DNA from: Bacteroidetes oral taxon 274 str. F0058
Lineage (GTDB): Bacteria; Bacteroidota; Bacteroidia; Bacteroidales; Paludibacteraceae
DNA length: 64,000 nt
Assembly: GCA_000163695.1 (NCBI GenBank)
Contig: GG774889.1
Location: 520,042-584,041 of the forward strand
Reading direction: 5' to 3'
Position numbers and translations under genes: made by a program. How positions within the stretch are numbered: position 1 is the first letter of the stretch; each line of letters starts with the position of its first letter. Below are positions 19,047-29,276 of this stretch, piece after piece. The notes beneath the pieces are model-generated. The model had not been told where the DNA came from. It worked only from the letters and a program-made list of their open reading frames with translations, and ran no database searches.

Positions 19047-20636
19047 ATGAATAAACTTTTTCAAAAAACTATTATCGCCCTGCTGGCGATAGTGTGGAGT
19101 GCCGCCACCATTCAGGCACAGAATGTAAATACTGATCGTTACATTAAGCTGACCGTAGAGCAAGGACAGAAGATTAAGTTAAGGCTGTGGGCAGATGCCG
19201 CAGGCACATCGGTAAAAATCGTAAGCGGTGCCCAAGAGCAGACAATAACGGTAGGTTCGGCGTGGTCTTCCGCTCAAGATTATACTGCCGGCGACGGTAC
19301 TATGACGATATACGGTAATGTGCAGAGATTAAACTGTGCAGGGAACGGCAAAAATATCATAGATATCGATCTTAGCCATAATACGCAGATGACTATGCTC
19401 TATTGCGAAGAGAATGCTCTCTCTACTCTCGACATTAGTAAAAATACTAAATTGACGAGATTGAGTTGCCAAAAGAATGCTCTTACTGCGCTCGACATCA
19501 GTCATAATAAGCAGCTGGAGTATTTAAGCTGCTTTTCGAACAAACTTAAAGCCCTCGACGTAAGTAGTAATGAACAGTTAGTATGGCTGTATTGTTACGA
19601 TAATGACTTTACCACAGCCTCTTTGGATGACCTTTTCTGCTCGCTACCCGATAGAGAAAATAAAAGTGTAGGAAAAATAGGACTCGTATTTAATGCTGCC
19701 TCTCCCGAAAAAGACAAAGTACTCGCCACCAATGGCAACAACGCTACCTCAAAAAATTGGAAGTTACAGTATTATGACGATGATATTGACATTAAAGGAT
19801 TTAAGGGTACATACTCGTGCGGTAGTAATGTTAATATGTCTCGTTACATAACGTTGACCGTACAAAAGGGTGCCGATATACAACTTGACCTCTGGGCGGA
19901 TGCTGCCGGTACTCCTGTGAAAATAGTGAGCGGCGACAGCGAGAAAGTTATAACCATAGGTACGGATTGGATGGGACCAAAGAGTTATGAAGCCGAAGCT
20001 AATACTATGACAATATACGGCAATGTGCAGAGGTTCGATTGTGACGATAATTCCGAAAATATTACAGGGATCGATATAAGCCACAATACGGAGTTGCAGC
20101 GTATGCTCTGTAACGGTAATGCTCTGACGGCTCTCGATATAAGTCACAATAAGCAATTGAGTTATCTGGCTTGCTACGGCAATAAGTTTACTGCCGCTAC
20201 CTTAGACGACATCTATTGCTCGCTACCCGACAGGAAAGGACAAACCGCAGGACAAATACTACCGTTGTTGGGAGGAAGTTCTTCCGACAACGGTAAGGTG
20301 CTTGCTACCAACGGCAGCAATGCTACTGCCAGAAATTGGAAAATACAGTATTATAGCGACGAAGCTGATATTACGGGCTTTACGGGTACACATTCGTGCA
20401 CAACCGGTATAGAAGATATAAAAAATACGAATGACATATCCGTTTACCCGAACCCTGTCAAAGACATTCTGAATATAGCCTCCGACAAACCTGTACACAG
20501 CATACGCATATACAACGTATACGGCACGGAAGTAGCTCACGCTTCCGATACGAACAGCGTCGACGTATCTCATCTGCCCGCAGGTGTCTATATGGTGCGT
20601 GCCGACGGCAAAGTAGTGAGGGTTATTAAGAAATAA
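19047..20636 (+). CDS. LRR gene 5: secreted two-module protein with few LRRs, T9SS type A tail
   Basis: This 529-residue protein has only four LRRs in module 1 and two in module 2 (second head near residue 261), the lowest repeat count of the family. Both heads and both caps are complete, so the head and cap domains stay constant while the repeat block shrinks and grows. The signal peptide ends in IQAQ. The sorting tail starts near residue 460 and ends VRVIKK. It is an independent unit in the array; function unknown. Confidence 0.92.
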   Translation: MNKLFQKTIIALLAIVWSAATIQAQNVNTDRYIKLTVEQGQKIKLRLWADAAGTSVKIVSGAQEQTITVGSAWSSAQDYTAGDGTMTIYGNVQRLNCAGNGKNIIDIDLSHNTQMTMLYCEENALSTLDISKNTKLTRLSCQKNALTALDISHNKQLEYLSCFSNKLKALDVSSNEQLVWLYCYDNDFTTASLDDLFCSLPDRENKSVGKIGLVFNAASPEKDKVLATNGNNATSKNWKLQYYDDDIDIKGFKGTYSCGSNVNMSRYITLTVQKGADIQLDLWADAAGTPVKIVSGDSEKVITIGTDWMGPKSYEAEANTMTIYGNVQRFDCDDNSENITGIDISHNTELQRMLCNGNALTALDISHNKQLSYLACYGNKFTAATLDDIYCSLPDRKGQTAGQILPLLGGSSSDNGKVLATNGSNATARNWKIQYYSDEADITGFTGTHSCTTGIEDIKNTNDISVYPNPVKDILNIASDKPVHSIRIYNVYGTEVAHASDTNSVDVSHLPAGVYMVRADGKVVRVIKK

Positions 20637-20694
20637 ACATACCGGTTAAGCGTTCAGTCGCGTTGAGCTGTTTAACTGAATTGTAAAATAAAAA

Positions 20695-20729
20695 GGGAGG
20701 AGTAGTACAAGGCGACTGCTCCTCTCTTT
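20695..20729 (+). terminator. terminator of LRR gene 5
   Basis: GGGAGGAGTAGT (20695-20706) pairs with ACTGCTCCTCTC (20715-20726) with G-U pairs, then TTTA. Confidence 0.8.
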
Positions 20730-20855
20730 ATTGTTTGAGTGCTCGCACCTTACAATAATTAATATTTTTATTGAAAAACAAATTGTGGCTGTGTGTCAGA
20801 TGTTTATCTCTGGCGGCTTCTGAATTATCGATGCTATATTAAAAGAAATTTTTAC

Positions 20856-20863
20856 TAATTTTG
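20856..20863 (+). promoter_or_regulatory. -7 element of LRR gene 6
   Basis: TAATTTTG, 46 bases before the ATG. Confidence 0.55.
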
Positions 20864-20909
20864 TCCTCCGAAAATACACTCATATTTAACTAATAATTTC
20901 AAACTAAAA

Positions 20910-23270
20910 ATGAATAGATTTTTTCAAAAGGTTCTTATCGCCGTGCTGGCGATAATAGTGTGTGGTGCTTCATCATTGCGGGCACAAAGTGTCAATATGG
21001 ATCGCTATATGACGATTACCGTCAAGCAAGGAGCAAGTATAAACTTCAGTATGTGGGCAGATGCTGCCGATACTCAGGTAAAAATAGTTAGCGGTAGCAA
21101 CGAGCAGACCATACCGGTAGATGCTTCTTGGACAGCTATGAATGATTATGTTGCCGGAGCCACTACTATAAAGATTTATGGTAATGTGCTTAAATTAAAC
21201 TGTTTTAGAAACGGACTTAACGTTACGGGATTGGACGTGAGCCACAATACTCAGTTGCAGGAATTAAATTGCTATAGCAATGGTCTTACCTCACTCGATA
21301 TAAGTGGAAATGCACAATTGGAGCTGTTGAGTTGCTATGACAATAAACTTACATCGCTGAATCTGAGTAACAGTCTGCAGCTGACGGAATTAAACTGTCA
21401 AGATAATTTTCTTACATCTCTCGATGTAAGTCGCAATACGAAACTGAAAGAATTATATTGTTACAAAAACTCTCTTACATCTCTTGTCTTAGGTGATAAT
21501 GCGAATTTAGAATGGTTGTATTGCTTCGACAACTCTATTTCTAAGCTCGACCTGAGCAAAAGTACACAGTTGGAACGATTGTTTTGTTATAATAATTCTA
21601 TTTCCACACTCGACCTAAGTCACAATACACAATTGCTATCATTGAATTGCCATGGCAATAAATTTACCACCGCCTCTATCGACGATATTTACTGTTCGCT
21701 GCCCGACAGAAAAGGAAATCCCACAGGAATGATATATCTTTTGTTTAATGCTTCGTCTGCCGATAAAGACAAGGTGCTCGCTTCGAATGGCGGTAATGCG
21801 ACCAATAAAAACTGGGAGGTGAAGTATTATGAAAGCAACTCGAATATTACGGGTTTTACCGGTACGCATCCTTGCGGAGGAGGCAGCGGGGTAAACACAG
21901 ACCGCTACATAACGCTCACAGTGAAGGAGCGTAAACAGATATGGCTCAACTTATGGGCAGATGCCGCCGATACTCAGGTAAAAATAGTTAGCGGCAGCAA
22001 CGAGAAGACCGTAACCGTTGGCGACAAATGGACAGAATGGAAAGATTATACCGCAGGTGCAGCTACTATGACCATTTACGGTAATGTGCGAAAACTCGAT
22101 TGTAGCAACAATAACACGAACATTACGGGCTTGGATGCAAGCCACAATGCACAATTGCAAGAATTATTGTGTTATAGCAATTCTCTTACTTCTCTCGACT
22201 TGAGCCACAATACTCAGCTAAAAGTGTTGGGTTGTTTCGCCAATTCTATTACCTCGCTCGATGTAAGCCACAATGCACAGCTGACCGAACTGGATTGCTC
22301 GGAGAACAAGATTTCGTCGCTCGACGTAAGCAAAAATACACAGTTGGTAAAGTTGTTTTGTCTGAAAAACTCCATCTCCACACTCGACGTAAGCCACGAT
22401 ACGCAATTGACATCGCTGAATTGCTCCGAGAATAAGATTTCGTCACTCGATGTGAGCAAAAATGTGAAGTTGGAGAAACTGCATTGTAACAAGAATGCCC
22501 TTACCTCAATCGACGTGAGCAAGAATTTACAACTGACGGGACTGGATTGCTCTGCAAACAAACTTAAGTCTATCGACGTAAGTAAAAATACGGTGTTGGA
22601 ATGGCTGTATTGTTTCGATAACTCCATCACCTCGCTTGATGTGAAGAACAATACGCAATTGAAAAATTTACGTTGCTTCAACAACAGTCTTGCCACGCTC
22701 GACGTAAGTAAAAATACTGAGCTCGAATGGCTTTATTGCTATGGGAACTCCCTTGCAGCTATCGATATAAGTAAAAATACGCAGTTGAAAGACTTCGTTT
22801 GCTATGGCAATAAATTTACTACTGCCTCTCTCGACGATATTTACTGTTCGCTACCCGACAGAAACGGTAAAGCAACTGGTATAATACGACCCGTACTCGA
22901 TGCTTCGGCACCCGATAACAGCAAGGCTCTTGCCTCTAATGGCAAAAACGCTACCGACAAAAACTGGAAGATAATGTATTATAAAGGCAATTCCGATATT
23001 ACGGGCTTTACGGGCACATATCAGTGCGGAGGCGGCACAGGCATCGACGAAACGAAAGACTCACCTGCACTTGCCGTCTACCCGAACCCCGTCAAAGATA
23101 TACTGAATATAGCTACCGACAAACCTGTACACAGCATACGCATATACAACGTGTATGGCACGGAAGTAGCCCAAGCCACCGATACCGACAGTATAGACCT
23201 CTCTCATCTGCCGTCAGGCGTCTATATGGTGCGTGCCGACGGCAAAGTAACGAGGATTATTAAGGAATAA
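20910..23270 (+). CDS. LRR gene 6: secreted two-module LRR protein, T9SS type A tail
   Basis: This 786-residue protein has a signal peptide ending LRAQ. It carries seven LRRs in module 1 and eleven in module 2 (second head near residue 328, VNTDRYITLTVKERKQ), two caps, and the sorting tail from about residue 717. A three-repeat block in module 2 (ELDCSENKISSLDVSKN, then KLFCLKNSISTLDVSH) is nearly repeated two units later within the gene and again in the gene at 29363, evidence of block duplication and exchange. The tail has LPSGVYMV instead of LPAGVYMV. Confidence 0.92.
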   Translation: MNRFFQKVLIAVLAIIVCGASSLRAQSVNMDRYMTITVKQGASINFSMWADAADTQVKIVSGSNEQTIPVDASWTAMNDYVAGATTIKIYGNVLKLNCFRNGLNVTGLDVSHNTQLQELNCYSNGLTSLDISGNAQLELLSCYDNKLTSLNLSNSLQLTELNCQDNFLTSLDVSRNTKLKELYCYKNSLTSLVLGDNANLEWLYCFDNSISKLDLSKSTQLERLFCYNNSISTLDLSHNTQLLSLNCHGNKFTTASIDDIYCSLPDRKGNPTGMIYLLFNASSADKDKVLASNGGNATNKNWEVKYYESNSNITGFTGTHPCGGGSGVNTDRYITLTVKERKQIWLNLWADAADTQVKIVSGSNEKTVTVGDKWTEWKDYTAGAATMTIYGNVRKLDCSNNNTNITGLDASHNAQLQELLCYSNSLTSLDLSHNTQLKVLGCFANSITSLDVSHNAQLTELDCSENKISSLDVSKNTQLVKLFCLKNSISTLDVSHDTQLTSLNCSENKISSLDVSKNVKLEKLHCNKNALTSIDVSKNLQLTGLDCSANKLKSIDVSKNTVLEWLYCFDNSITSLDVKNNTQLKNLRCFNNSLATLDVSKNTELEWLYCYGNSLAAIDISKNTQLKDFVCYGNKFTTASLDDIYCSLPDRNGKATGIIRPVLDASAPDNSKALASNGKNATDKNWKIMYYKGNSDITGFTGTYQCGGGTGIDETKDSPALAVYPNPVKDILNIATDKPVHSIRIYNVYGTEVAQATDTDSIDLSHLPSGVYMVRADGKVTRIIKE

Positions 23271-23324
23271 ATAGACTGTTTAAACGTTCAGTCGTTGAAT
23301 TGTTTAACTGATTTTGATAAAAAA

Positions 23325-23355
23325 CGGGGAGTAGCGTAGAACTGCTCCTCGTTTT
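23325..23355 (+). terminator. terminator of LRR gene 6
   Basis: CGGGGAGTAG (23325-23334) pairs with CTGCTCCTCG (23342-23351), then TTTT. Confidence 0.85.
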
Positions 23356-23467
23356 ATTCTTTGCGTTGTCTTAGTTAATATTGTGGTTTATTTTTACTGA
23401 TTTTTACCTACTAAAACTATGGTAATTGTTTATGCAAAAATAACTTTTATAATTTGAGCTATTTTAT

Positions 23468-23475
23468 TAACTTTG
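23468..23475 (+). promoter_or_regulatory. -7 element of array gene 7
   Basis: TAACTTTG within the array-type context (TTTATAATTTGAGCT upstream), the same upstream segment as the LRR genes, 83 bases before the ATG. Confidence 0.65.
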
Positions 23476-23558
23476 CGTCCCGAAAAATTTGTTTAAAAAA
23501 TACCCGAATTATAAACTAAAAATTATAACTAATATATTAACTAAAATTTTACACAAAA

Positions 23559-24473
23559 ATGCAGAAGTTTTTTGTAACGATTGCTATTGCCATTATAGCG
23601 GCGATATGGAGTATGCCTTTGCAGGCAGAAGATTACAACATCAAAATCGGAGGTAAGGCTATAACTTCCGATAACTACAAAAAAATTACCAAAGAAAACG
23701 GCTTTGATGCCATAAAGAGTGGAACGGTAAGCTACGCCCACGATACGCGTACCCTGACTCTTATTGACGTCATTATAGAGGCGGATAAAAATGTCAACCC
23801 AATAGACATCATCAACACCGAGGAATTGTACACCATTAAGCTCGAGGGTGATAACAAAGTTACTGCCGTAGGAAAATGTAGGGGAATAAACAACAGCAAA
23901 GGTTCGCTGCGTATTACGGGCAGCGGAAAAGTCTCGGTCTCCGGCGATATCTCAATATTCGCTATGAAGAGGCTGACTTTCGATGGAGGCTGTAATGTCA
24001 ATGCAAGTGCTCAGGTAATGGCTTACAACGAAGATATTATAATAGACGGTGTGGAAATGTATGTTAAGGAGAATGGATATCCTGCATTCTGGGCAAGAAC
24101 AGGTATCGAACTCAAAGGTGGTAGCGTGGTAGTCTATCCGGAAGATGCAGTCGTAGGTCAGAAGACAAGTGCAAGCGGCTCTTATTACACATTTATGAGA
24201 AATGAGGAGCATTGTACAGAGGTACGCATAGGTCGCGGCACAGGCATCGACGAAGCGAAAAACTCGCCTTCACTCGCCGTCTACCCGAACCCCGTCAAAG
24301 ATATACTGAATATAGCTACCGACAAACCGGTACACAGCATACGCATATACAACGTATACGGCTCGGAAGTACTCCGAGCTGCCGATACCAACCGTATCGA
24401 CGTATCTCATCTGCCCGCAGGCGTCTATATGGTGAGTGCCGACGGCAAGGTAACGAGGATTATTAAGAAATAA
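23559..24473 (+). CDS. array gene 7: non-LRR secreted beta-rich protein with the array's T9SS tail
   Basis: This 304-residue protein has a signal peptide (ending LQAE) and no LRR. The body (residues 22-225) begins YNIKIGGKAITSDNYKKI and has SGTVSYAHDTRTLTLIDVII and a run of short strands (YTIKLEGDNKV, SLRITGSGKVSV, LTFDGGCNVNA, IIIDGVEMYV). This looks like a beta-solenoid module known in Bacteroidales surface proteins (G(T/V)SYD..TLTL type). From about residue 235 it carries the same sorting tail as its LRR neighbours, with EVLRAADTN as in gene 4. Promoter, terminator and tail all belong to the array cassette, so a different passenger was placed in it. Function unknown. Confidence 0.85.
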   Translation: MQKFFVTIAIAIIAAIWSMPLQAEDYNIKIGGKAITSDNYKKITKENGFDAIKSGTVSYAHDTRTLTLIDVIIEADKNVNPIDIINTEELYTIKLEGDNKVTAVGKCRGINNSKGSLRITGSGKVSVSGDISIFAMKRLTFDGGCNVNASAQVMAYNEDIIIDGVEMYVKENGYPAFWARTGIELKGGSVVVYPEDAVVGQKTSASGSYYTFMRNEEHCTEVRIGRGTGIDEAKNSPSLAVYPNPVKDILNIATDKPVHSIRIYNVYGSEVLRAADTNRIDVSHLPAGVYMVSADGKVTRIIKK

Positions 24474-24528
24474 ATATACTGTTTAAACGTTCAGTCGTTG
24501 AATTGTTTAACTGATTATGATAAAAAAA

Positions 24529-24560
24529 CGGGGAGTGGAGTTAATACCGCTCCTCGTTTT
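24529..24560 (+). terminator. terminator of array gene 7
   Basis: CGGGGAGTGG (24529-24538) pairs with CCGCTCCTCG (24547-24556), then TTTT; identical stem to those after genes 1 and 2. Confidence 0.85.
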
Positions 24561-24673
24561 GTGATTTGCGTTGTCTTAGTTAATATTGCGGTTGGTTTTT
24601 GCTGATAGTTGCCCACTTTAAATTGTAGTAATTGTTTTTGCAGAAATAACTTTTATAATTTAAGCTATTTTAT

Positions 24674-24681
24674 TAACTTTG
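24674..24681 (+). promoter_or_regulatory. -7 element of LRR gene 8
   Basis: TAACTTTG in the array promoter context, followed by GCCGCTGCTAA as in genes 2 and 3 and then a leader related to that of gene 1: a hybrid upstream region. Confidence 0.65.
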
Positions 24682-24765
24682 CCGCTGCTAATGCGGGAAA
24701 AGAAGAAGCATAAAAATAGGTTCAGAATAATATTTTTTTTATTCATTAAATAATTCGTACAGAAG

Positions 24766-27525
24766 ATGAAAAGTGTTTTTCAAAAATGTCTTATCGCCCT
24801 TTTGGCGATATTGTGGGGTGTCTCCTCGGTGCAGGCACAGAGTGTCAATATGTCTCGTTACATTACGCTGACCGTAAAGGAGGGTGCAGATATAAAACTT
24901 GACCTCTGGGCAGATGCTATCGGCACGCCGGTGAAAATAGTCAGCGGCAACCAAGAGAAGACTATAACTGTGGGTAAAGATTGGATTGGCTATAAGGGTT
25001 ATGCTGCCGGAGCCGGCACTATGACCATTTACGGCAATGTGCTCAGATTTGATTGCAACTCCAACGACGATAATATTACGGCATTAGACATAAGCCACAA
25101 TACTGAACTGACAGTTTTGTATTGCTACAAGAATGCCCTTAATACCCTCGACGTAAGCCACAATAATAAACTCAAAGTTTTGTATTGTTATGGGAATAAA
25201 TTTACCACCGCAGTCATAGACGATATTTTTTGCTCTCTTCCCGATATGAAAGGACAAAAAAGCGGAGAAATACAGCCCGCCCTCGACGATTCATCTCCTG
25301 ACAACAACATAGTGTTGGCAGCCAACGGCAAGAACGCTACCGACAAAAATTGGAAGATACGGTATTTTGACGACAACTCCGATATTACGGGCTTCAAGGG
25401 AACTAAGCAGTGTGGTGGCGGAGTCGATATGTCTCGTTATATTACGTTGACCGTAAAAAAAGACGAGAAAATACATCTGAATATTTGGGCGGAAGCTGCC
25501 GATACGCCTATAAAAGTAGTGAGCGGCGACAAAGAACAGACCCTAACGGTCGGTACTGCCTGGACTGGTTATCGTAATTATATTGCCGGAGCGGGTAGTA
25601 TGACGGTCTATGGTAAAGTGTTGAAGTTCGATTGTAACGAGAATATGGAAAATATTACGGGAATCGATGTAAGCCACAATACCCAGCTGGCGTTTTTAGA
25701 TTGCGGCTCCAACTCTCTTACAACTCTTGACGTAAGCAACAACAAGGAACTGGTTAATTTAGGCTGCGGTAGTAATTCGCTATCCTCTATTGACGTGAAA
25801 AATAATACTAAATTGGAGTGGTTTGACTGTAAAGACAACTCTCTTACGTCGCTCGATGTAACCAAAAATACCCAGCTGAAATGGCTGGGTTGTAACGATA
25901 ACAGCATCTCTATGCTCGACATAAAAAACAATACTATGTTGAGAATATTGTATTGCTATAATAACTCTCTTACGTCGCTCGATGTAGCCAATAATACACA
26001 ATTGCAGGGATTGTATTGCCAAGACAATAATTTTACCACCGAAGCTTTGGACGATATTTTCTGTTCGCTGCCCGATAGGAAAGGAACAACCAACGGAATA
26101 GCACAACTTTTGTTCGATGCTTCGTCGTCCGATAAAAGCAAAGTACTTGCTGCTAACGGTAGTAATGCGACCAATAAAAATTGGAAAGTTCAGTATTTTG
26201 GAGACGATGCCGATATTACGGGTTTCACGGGTACTAAGCAGTGTGGCGGCGGTAGCGGTGTCAATATGGACAGATACATTACTATGACTGTCGATAAGGG
26301 TAAGGATATATACCTAAGTGTTTATGCCTCCGCAGATAACACTCCGATAAAAGTAGTGAGTGGCAACAAAGAGTATACCTTCAATGCAAGTATCGGCTGG
26401 ACAAAAATGAGCCAATACACTGCCGGAGCAGGTACTATGACAATATACGGTAATGTGCTGAGATTCAATTGCAGCAAAAACGGCACAAAAATTATGGGGC
26501 TTGATGTAGGTCATAATACAGATTTGGTGAATTTATTATGTTACGAAAATGCAATCCTGACCCTCGACGTAAGTAAAAATACACAATTGGAATACCTGCG
26601 TTGTGATAAAAACCAAATATCGACTATTGATCTGAAAAACTGTCCGTCTCTGAAAGTATTGATTTGCGGTACCAACACCATATCCACGCTCGACGTAAGT
26701 AAAAATAATGAGCTCGAATGGTTGATGTGCGATGATAACTCCATTAAGTCGCTCGATGTAAGCAAAAAACCGAAATTAACAATGATAAATTGTCAAATCA
26801 ACAAAATTACATCGCTCAACGTAAGTAACAATCCGAAATTGACCTCTTTGCAGTGTTACGATAATTCGATTACTTCTCTGAATGTTGCCGAAAGTACGTT
26901 ATTGGAAGAACTATATTGCGAAAGAAATAAGATAGAAACATTAGATATTAGTCGAAACACGGCACTAAAAATATTTGACTGCTCCAACAACCTTATCACT
27001 GCGATTGATGCAAGTAAAAATACGAAACTGACGGAACTAACCTGTTATGGCAATCCATTGACTACTGCTGCGTTAGATGATATGTATTGTTTGCTGCCCA
27101 CTGTTACCGGTACTACCGATTATGGCGACCCAATAGGCATTTACCCTATGTACAACTCCGATGATGCCAACAGTGCAGTCGTACTCGCCTCTAACGGCAA
27201 GAACGCTACCGACAAAAATTGGAAAATTGCTTATTATGAAAGTGCCGATAATATTACAGGCTTTACGGGCACACATCAGTGCGGAGGCGGCACAGGTATC
27301 GACGAAACGAAAGGTTTACCCTCACTCGCCGTCTACCCGAACCCCGTCAAAGATGTCTTGAATATAGCTACCGACAAACCGGTGCACAGCATACGCATAT
27401 ACAACGTATACGGCACGGAAGTAGCCCAAGCCGCCGATACCAAGAGTATCAATGTGTCGCACCTGCCCGCAGGCGTCTATATGGTGAGTGCCGACGGCAA
27501 AGTAACGAGGATTATAAAAGAATAA
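24766..27525 (+). CDS. LRR gene 8: secreted three-module LRR protein, T9SS type A tail
   Basis: This 919-residue protein has three modules, with heads near residues 27, 219 and 499 and two, six and nine LRRs (17 in all). Signal peptide and third head match gene 2. The last cap is divergent: it reads LTTAALDDMYCLLPTVTG and then TTDYGDPIGIYPMYNSDDAN in place of the usual charged linker, but keeps ITGFTGTHQCGGG. The sorting tail starts near residue 849. Some repeats in module 3 carry VAESTLLEEL or LKNCPSLKVL, drifted units. Predicted surface protein; function unknown. Confidence 0.92.
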   Translation: MKSVFQKCLIALLAILWGVSSVQAQSVNMSRYITLTVKEGADIKLDLWADAIGTPVKIVSGNQEKTITVGKDWIGYKGYAAGAGTMTIYGNVLRFDCNSNDDNITALDISHNTELTVLYCYKNALNTLDVSHNNKLKVLYCYGNKFTTAVIDDIFCSLPDMKGQKSGEIQPALDDSSPDNNIVLAANGKNATDKNWKIRYFDDNSDITGFKGTKQCGGGVDMSRYITLTVKKDEKIHLNIWAEAADTPIKVVSGDKEQTLTVGTAWTGYRNYIAGAGSMTVYGKVLKFDCNENMENITGIDVSHNTQLAFLDCGSNSLTTLDVSNNKELVNLGCGSNSLSSIDVKNNTKLEWFDCKDNSLTSLDVTKNTQLKWLGCNDNSISMLDIKNNTMLRILYCYNNSLTSLDVANNTQLQGLYCQDNNFTTEALDDIFCSLPDRKGTTNGIAQLLFDASSSDKSKVLAANGSNATNKNWKVQYFGDDADITGFTGTKQCGGGSGVNMDRYITMTVDKGKDIYLSVYASADNTPIKVVSGNKEYTFNASIGWTKMSQYTAGAGTMTIYGNVLRFNCSKNGTKIMGLDVGHNTDLVNLLCYENAILTLDVSKNTQLEYLRCDKNQISTIDLKNCPSLKVLICGTNTISTLDVSKNNELEWLMCDDNSIKSLDVSKKPKLTMINCQINKITSLNVSNNPKLTSLQCYDNSITSLNVAESTLLEELYCERNKIETLDISRNTALKIFDCSNNLITAIDASKNTKLTELTCYGNPLTTAALDDMYCLLPTVTGTTDYGDPIGIYPMYNSDDANSAVVLASNGKNATDKNWKIAYYESADNITGFTGTHQCGGGTGIDETKGLPSLAVYPNPVKDVLNIATDKPVHSIRIYNVYGTEVAQAADTKSINVSHLPAGVYMVSADGKVTRIIKE

Positions 27526-27579
27526 ATGCCGTTTAAACGTTCGATTGTTGAACTGTTTAACTGAGGTTTTCATTAAAAA

Positions 27580-27613
27580 CGGGGAGCATAACAAGAATTG
27601 TTCCTCGTTTTTT
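27580..27613 (+). terminator. terminator of LRR gene 8
   Basis: CGGGGAGCA (27580-27588) pairs with TGTTCCTCG (27599-27607) with G-U pairs, then six T. Confidence 0.8.
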
Positions 27614-27768
27614 GTTATGTTTTTGGTGATTCATCTTTTATAGGATTTGCTAACCAATGGCTTGTAATTCATAAGCTTTATTTCACTACGAAAATTACCA
27701 TAGATTATCTAAATAACACAGTATGATTTTTATAATGGAGCCTGAACACCGTTAAAAAAGTTTTTTAT

Positions 27769-27776
27769 TAACTTCG
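27769..27776 (+). promoter_or_regulatory. probable -7 element of LRR gene 9
   Basis: TAACTTCG, one mismatch from TAnnTTTG, in the same TTTTTTATTAACTT context as the other array promoters. The weaker match may mean lower expression. The remainder of the 27614-27868 spacer shows nothing else. Confidence 0.5.
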
Positions 27777-27868
27777 CCGACTAAAAAGTAAAAATCAGAT
27801 ATGGGTTGATATTTGTTTGAATTTCAGGAATTTTCATAAATAATAAATATATAATAATCAATAAAAAA

Positions 27869-29077
27869 ATGAGTAAACTTTTTCGAAAAAAAATGATTGT
27901 TGCCATTTTGGCAATAATGTGCGGTGCTGCCATCGTGCAGGCACAAGAGGTAAATATGTCTCGCTACGTTACATTGAATGTAACAAAGAATGAAAAAGCG
28001 TCGCTTAGCCTCACAGCCGACGCAGACAACACTCCGTTGAAAATAGTAAGCGGCGGTCAGGAAAATGCCGTAACTATCGGTACATCGTGGACAGATAGCA
28101 AAGAGTACGCCTCAGTAGACGGTACTATAACAATCTACGGTAATGTGCAGAAAATCAATTGTAGTAATAACGATAAAAAGTTGACAGGTATCGACGTAAG
28201 CCATAATGCCGAGCTAACCATACTGTTTTGCTTCAAAAACGCTCTTACTACGCTCGACGTAGGTAATCTTACCAAGTTGGAGTATTTATATTGCAACGAC
28301 AATAAACTTACCTCGCTTGATTTAAGCAAAAACAAACAATTGTCGAAATTAAATTGCTTCGGAAATACTATATCTTCACTGGATCTAAGTCAAAATTCAC
28401 AATTGGAAATCGTGCGTTGCTACAAGAATGTACTTACTAAGTTCAATATAAACGGCTGCAACCAACTGACACTTCTGCACTGCGGAGAGAATCGTCTTAC
28501 CTCGCTCGATGTAAGTGCAAATACAAAACTCGAACGTCTGTATTGTGATAATAATGATATATCCAAACTTGATGTAAGCAACAATGAGCAACTGAATACG
28601 TTGTTTTGTTACAACAATAAATTATCCGTAGAGGCTTTCGATGACCTTTTTTGTTCTTTGCCTAATAGAAAAGATAAAGAAGCGGGTAAAATAGCCCCTA
28701 CCCTCAATAAGTCGTCTGCCGAAAAAGACAAAATACTCTCCACCAATGGTATAAATGCTATTACAAGAAACTGGGATGTACAGTATTATGAAGAGGAATA
28801 CAATATTAGCGGTTTCAAAGGCACACATCAGTGCGGAGGCAGTACAGGCATCGACGAAACGAAAGGCTTGCCTGCACTCGCCGTTTACCCGAACCCTGTC
28901 AAAGATGTCCTGAATATAGCTACCGACAAACCGGTGCACAGCATACGCATATACAACGCGTACGGCACGGAAGTAGCCCACGCCGCCGACGCTACGAGTA
29001 TCGATGTATCGCAGCTGCCCGCAGGCGTCTATATGGTGCGTGCCGACGGCAAGGTAACCAGAATTATTAAGGAATAA
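27869..29077 (+). CDS. LRR gene 9: secreted single-module LRR protein, T9SS type A tail
   Basis: This 402-residue protein has a signal peptide (MSKLFRKKMIVAILAIMCG, ending VQAQ), one head (VNMSRYVTLNVTKNEK), seven LRRs and a divergent cap (LSVEAFDDLFCSLPNRKD, ISGFKGTHQCGG). The sorting tail starts near residue 334 and has YNAYGTEV and LPAGVYMV. It is the smallest LRR member of the array and stands between genes 8 and 10 with its own promoter and terminator. Confidence 0.92.
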   Translation: MSKLFRKKMIVAILAIMCGAAIVQAQEVNMSRYVTLNVTKNEKASLSLTADADNTPLKIVSGGQENAVTIGTSWTDSKEYASVDGTITIYGNVQKINCSNNDKKLTGIDVSHNAELTILFCFKNALTTLDVGNLTKLEYLYCNDNKLTSLDLSKNKQLSKLNCFGNTISSLDLSQNSQLEIVRCYKNVLTKFNINGCNQLTLLHCGENRLTSLDVSANTKLERLYCDNNDISKLDVSNNEQLNTLFCYNNKLSVEAFDDLFCSLPNRKDKEAGKIAPTLNKSSAEKDKILSTNGINAITRNWDVQYYEEEYNISGFKGTHQCGGSTGIDETKGLPALAVYPNPVKDVLNIATDKPVHSIRIYNAYGTEVAHAADATSIDVSQLPAGVYMVRADGKVTRIIKE

Positions 29078-29134
29078 GTATGCTTGTTGGGACGTTCAAT
29101 CGTTGAACTGTTTAACAGAGTCTCATATAAAAAA

Positions 29135-29165
29135 CGGGGAGTAGTGTAGAGCTGCTCCTCGTTTT
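29135..29165 (+). terminator. terminator of LRR gene 9
   Basis: CGGGGAGTAG (29135-29144) pairs with CTGCTCCTCG (29152-29161), then TTTT. Confidence 0.85.
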
Positions 29166-29276
29166 GTTGATTGAATTTTTGAAACTATTATTTCTGTATG
29201 TGATTTATATCTCTTGATTATTAAGGCGTTATGGTTGCTTTTCGTAAAAAAATTTTTATAATTTAGTTTCTTTTCA

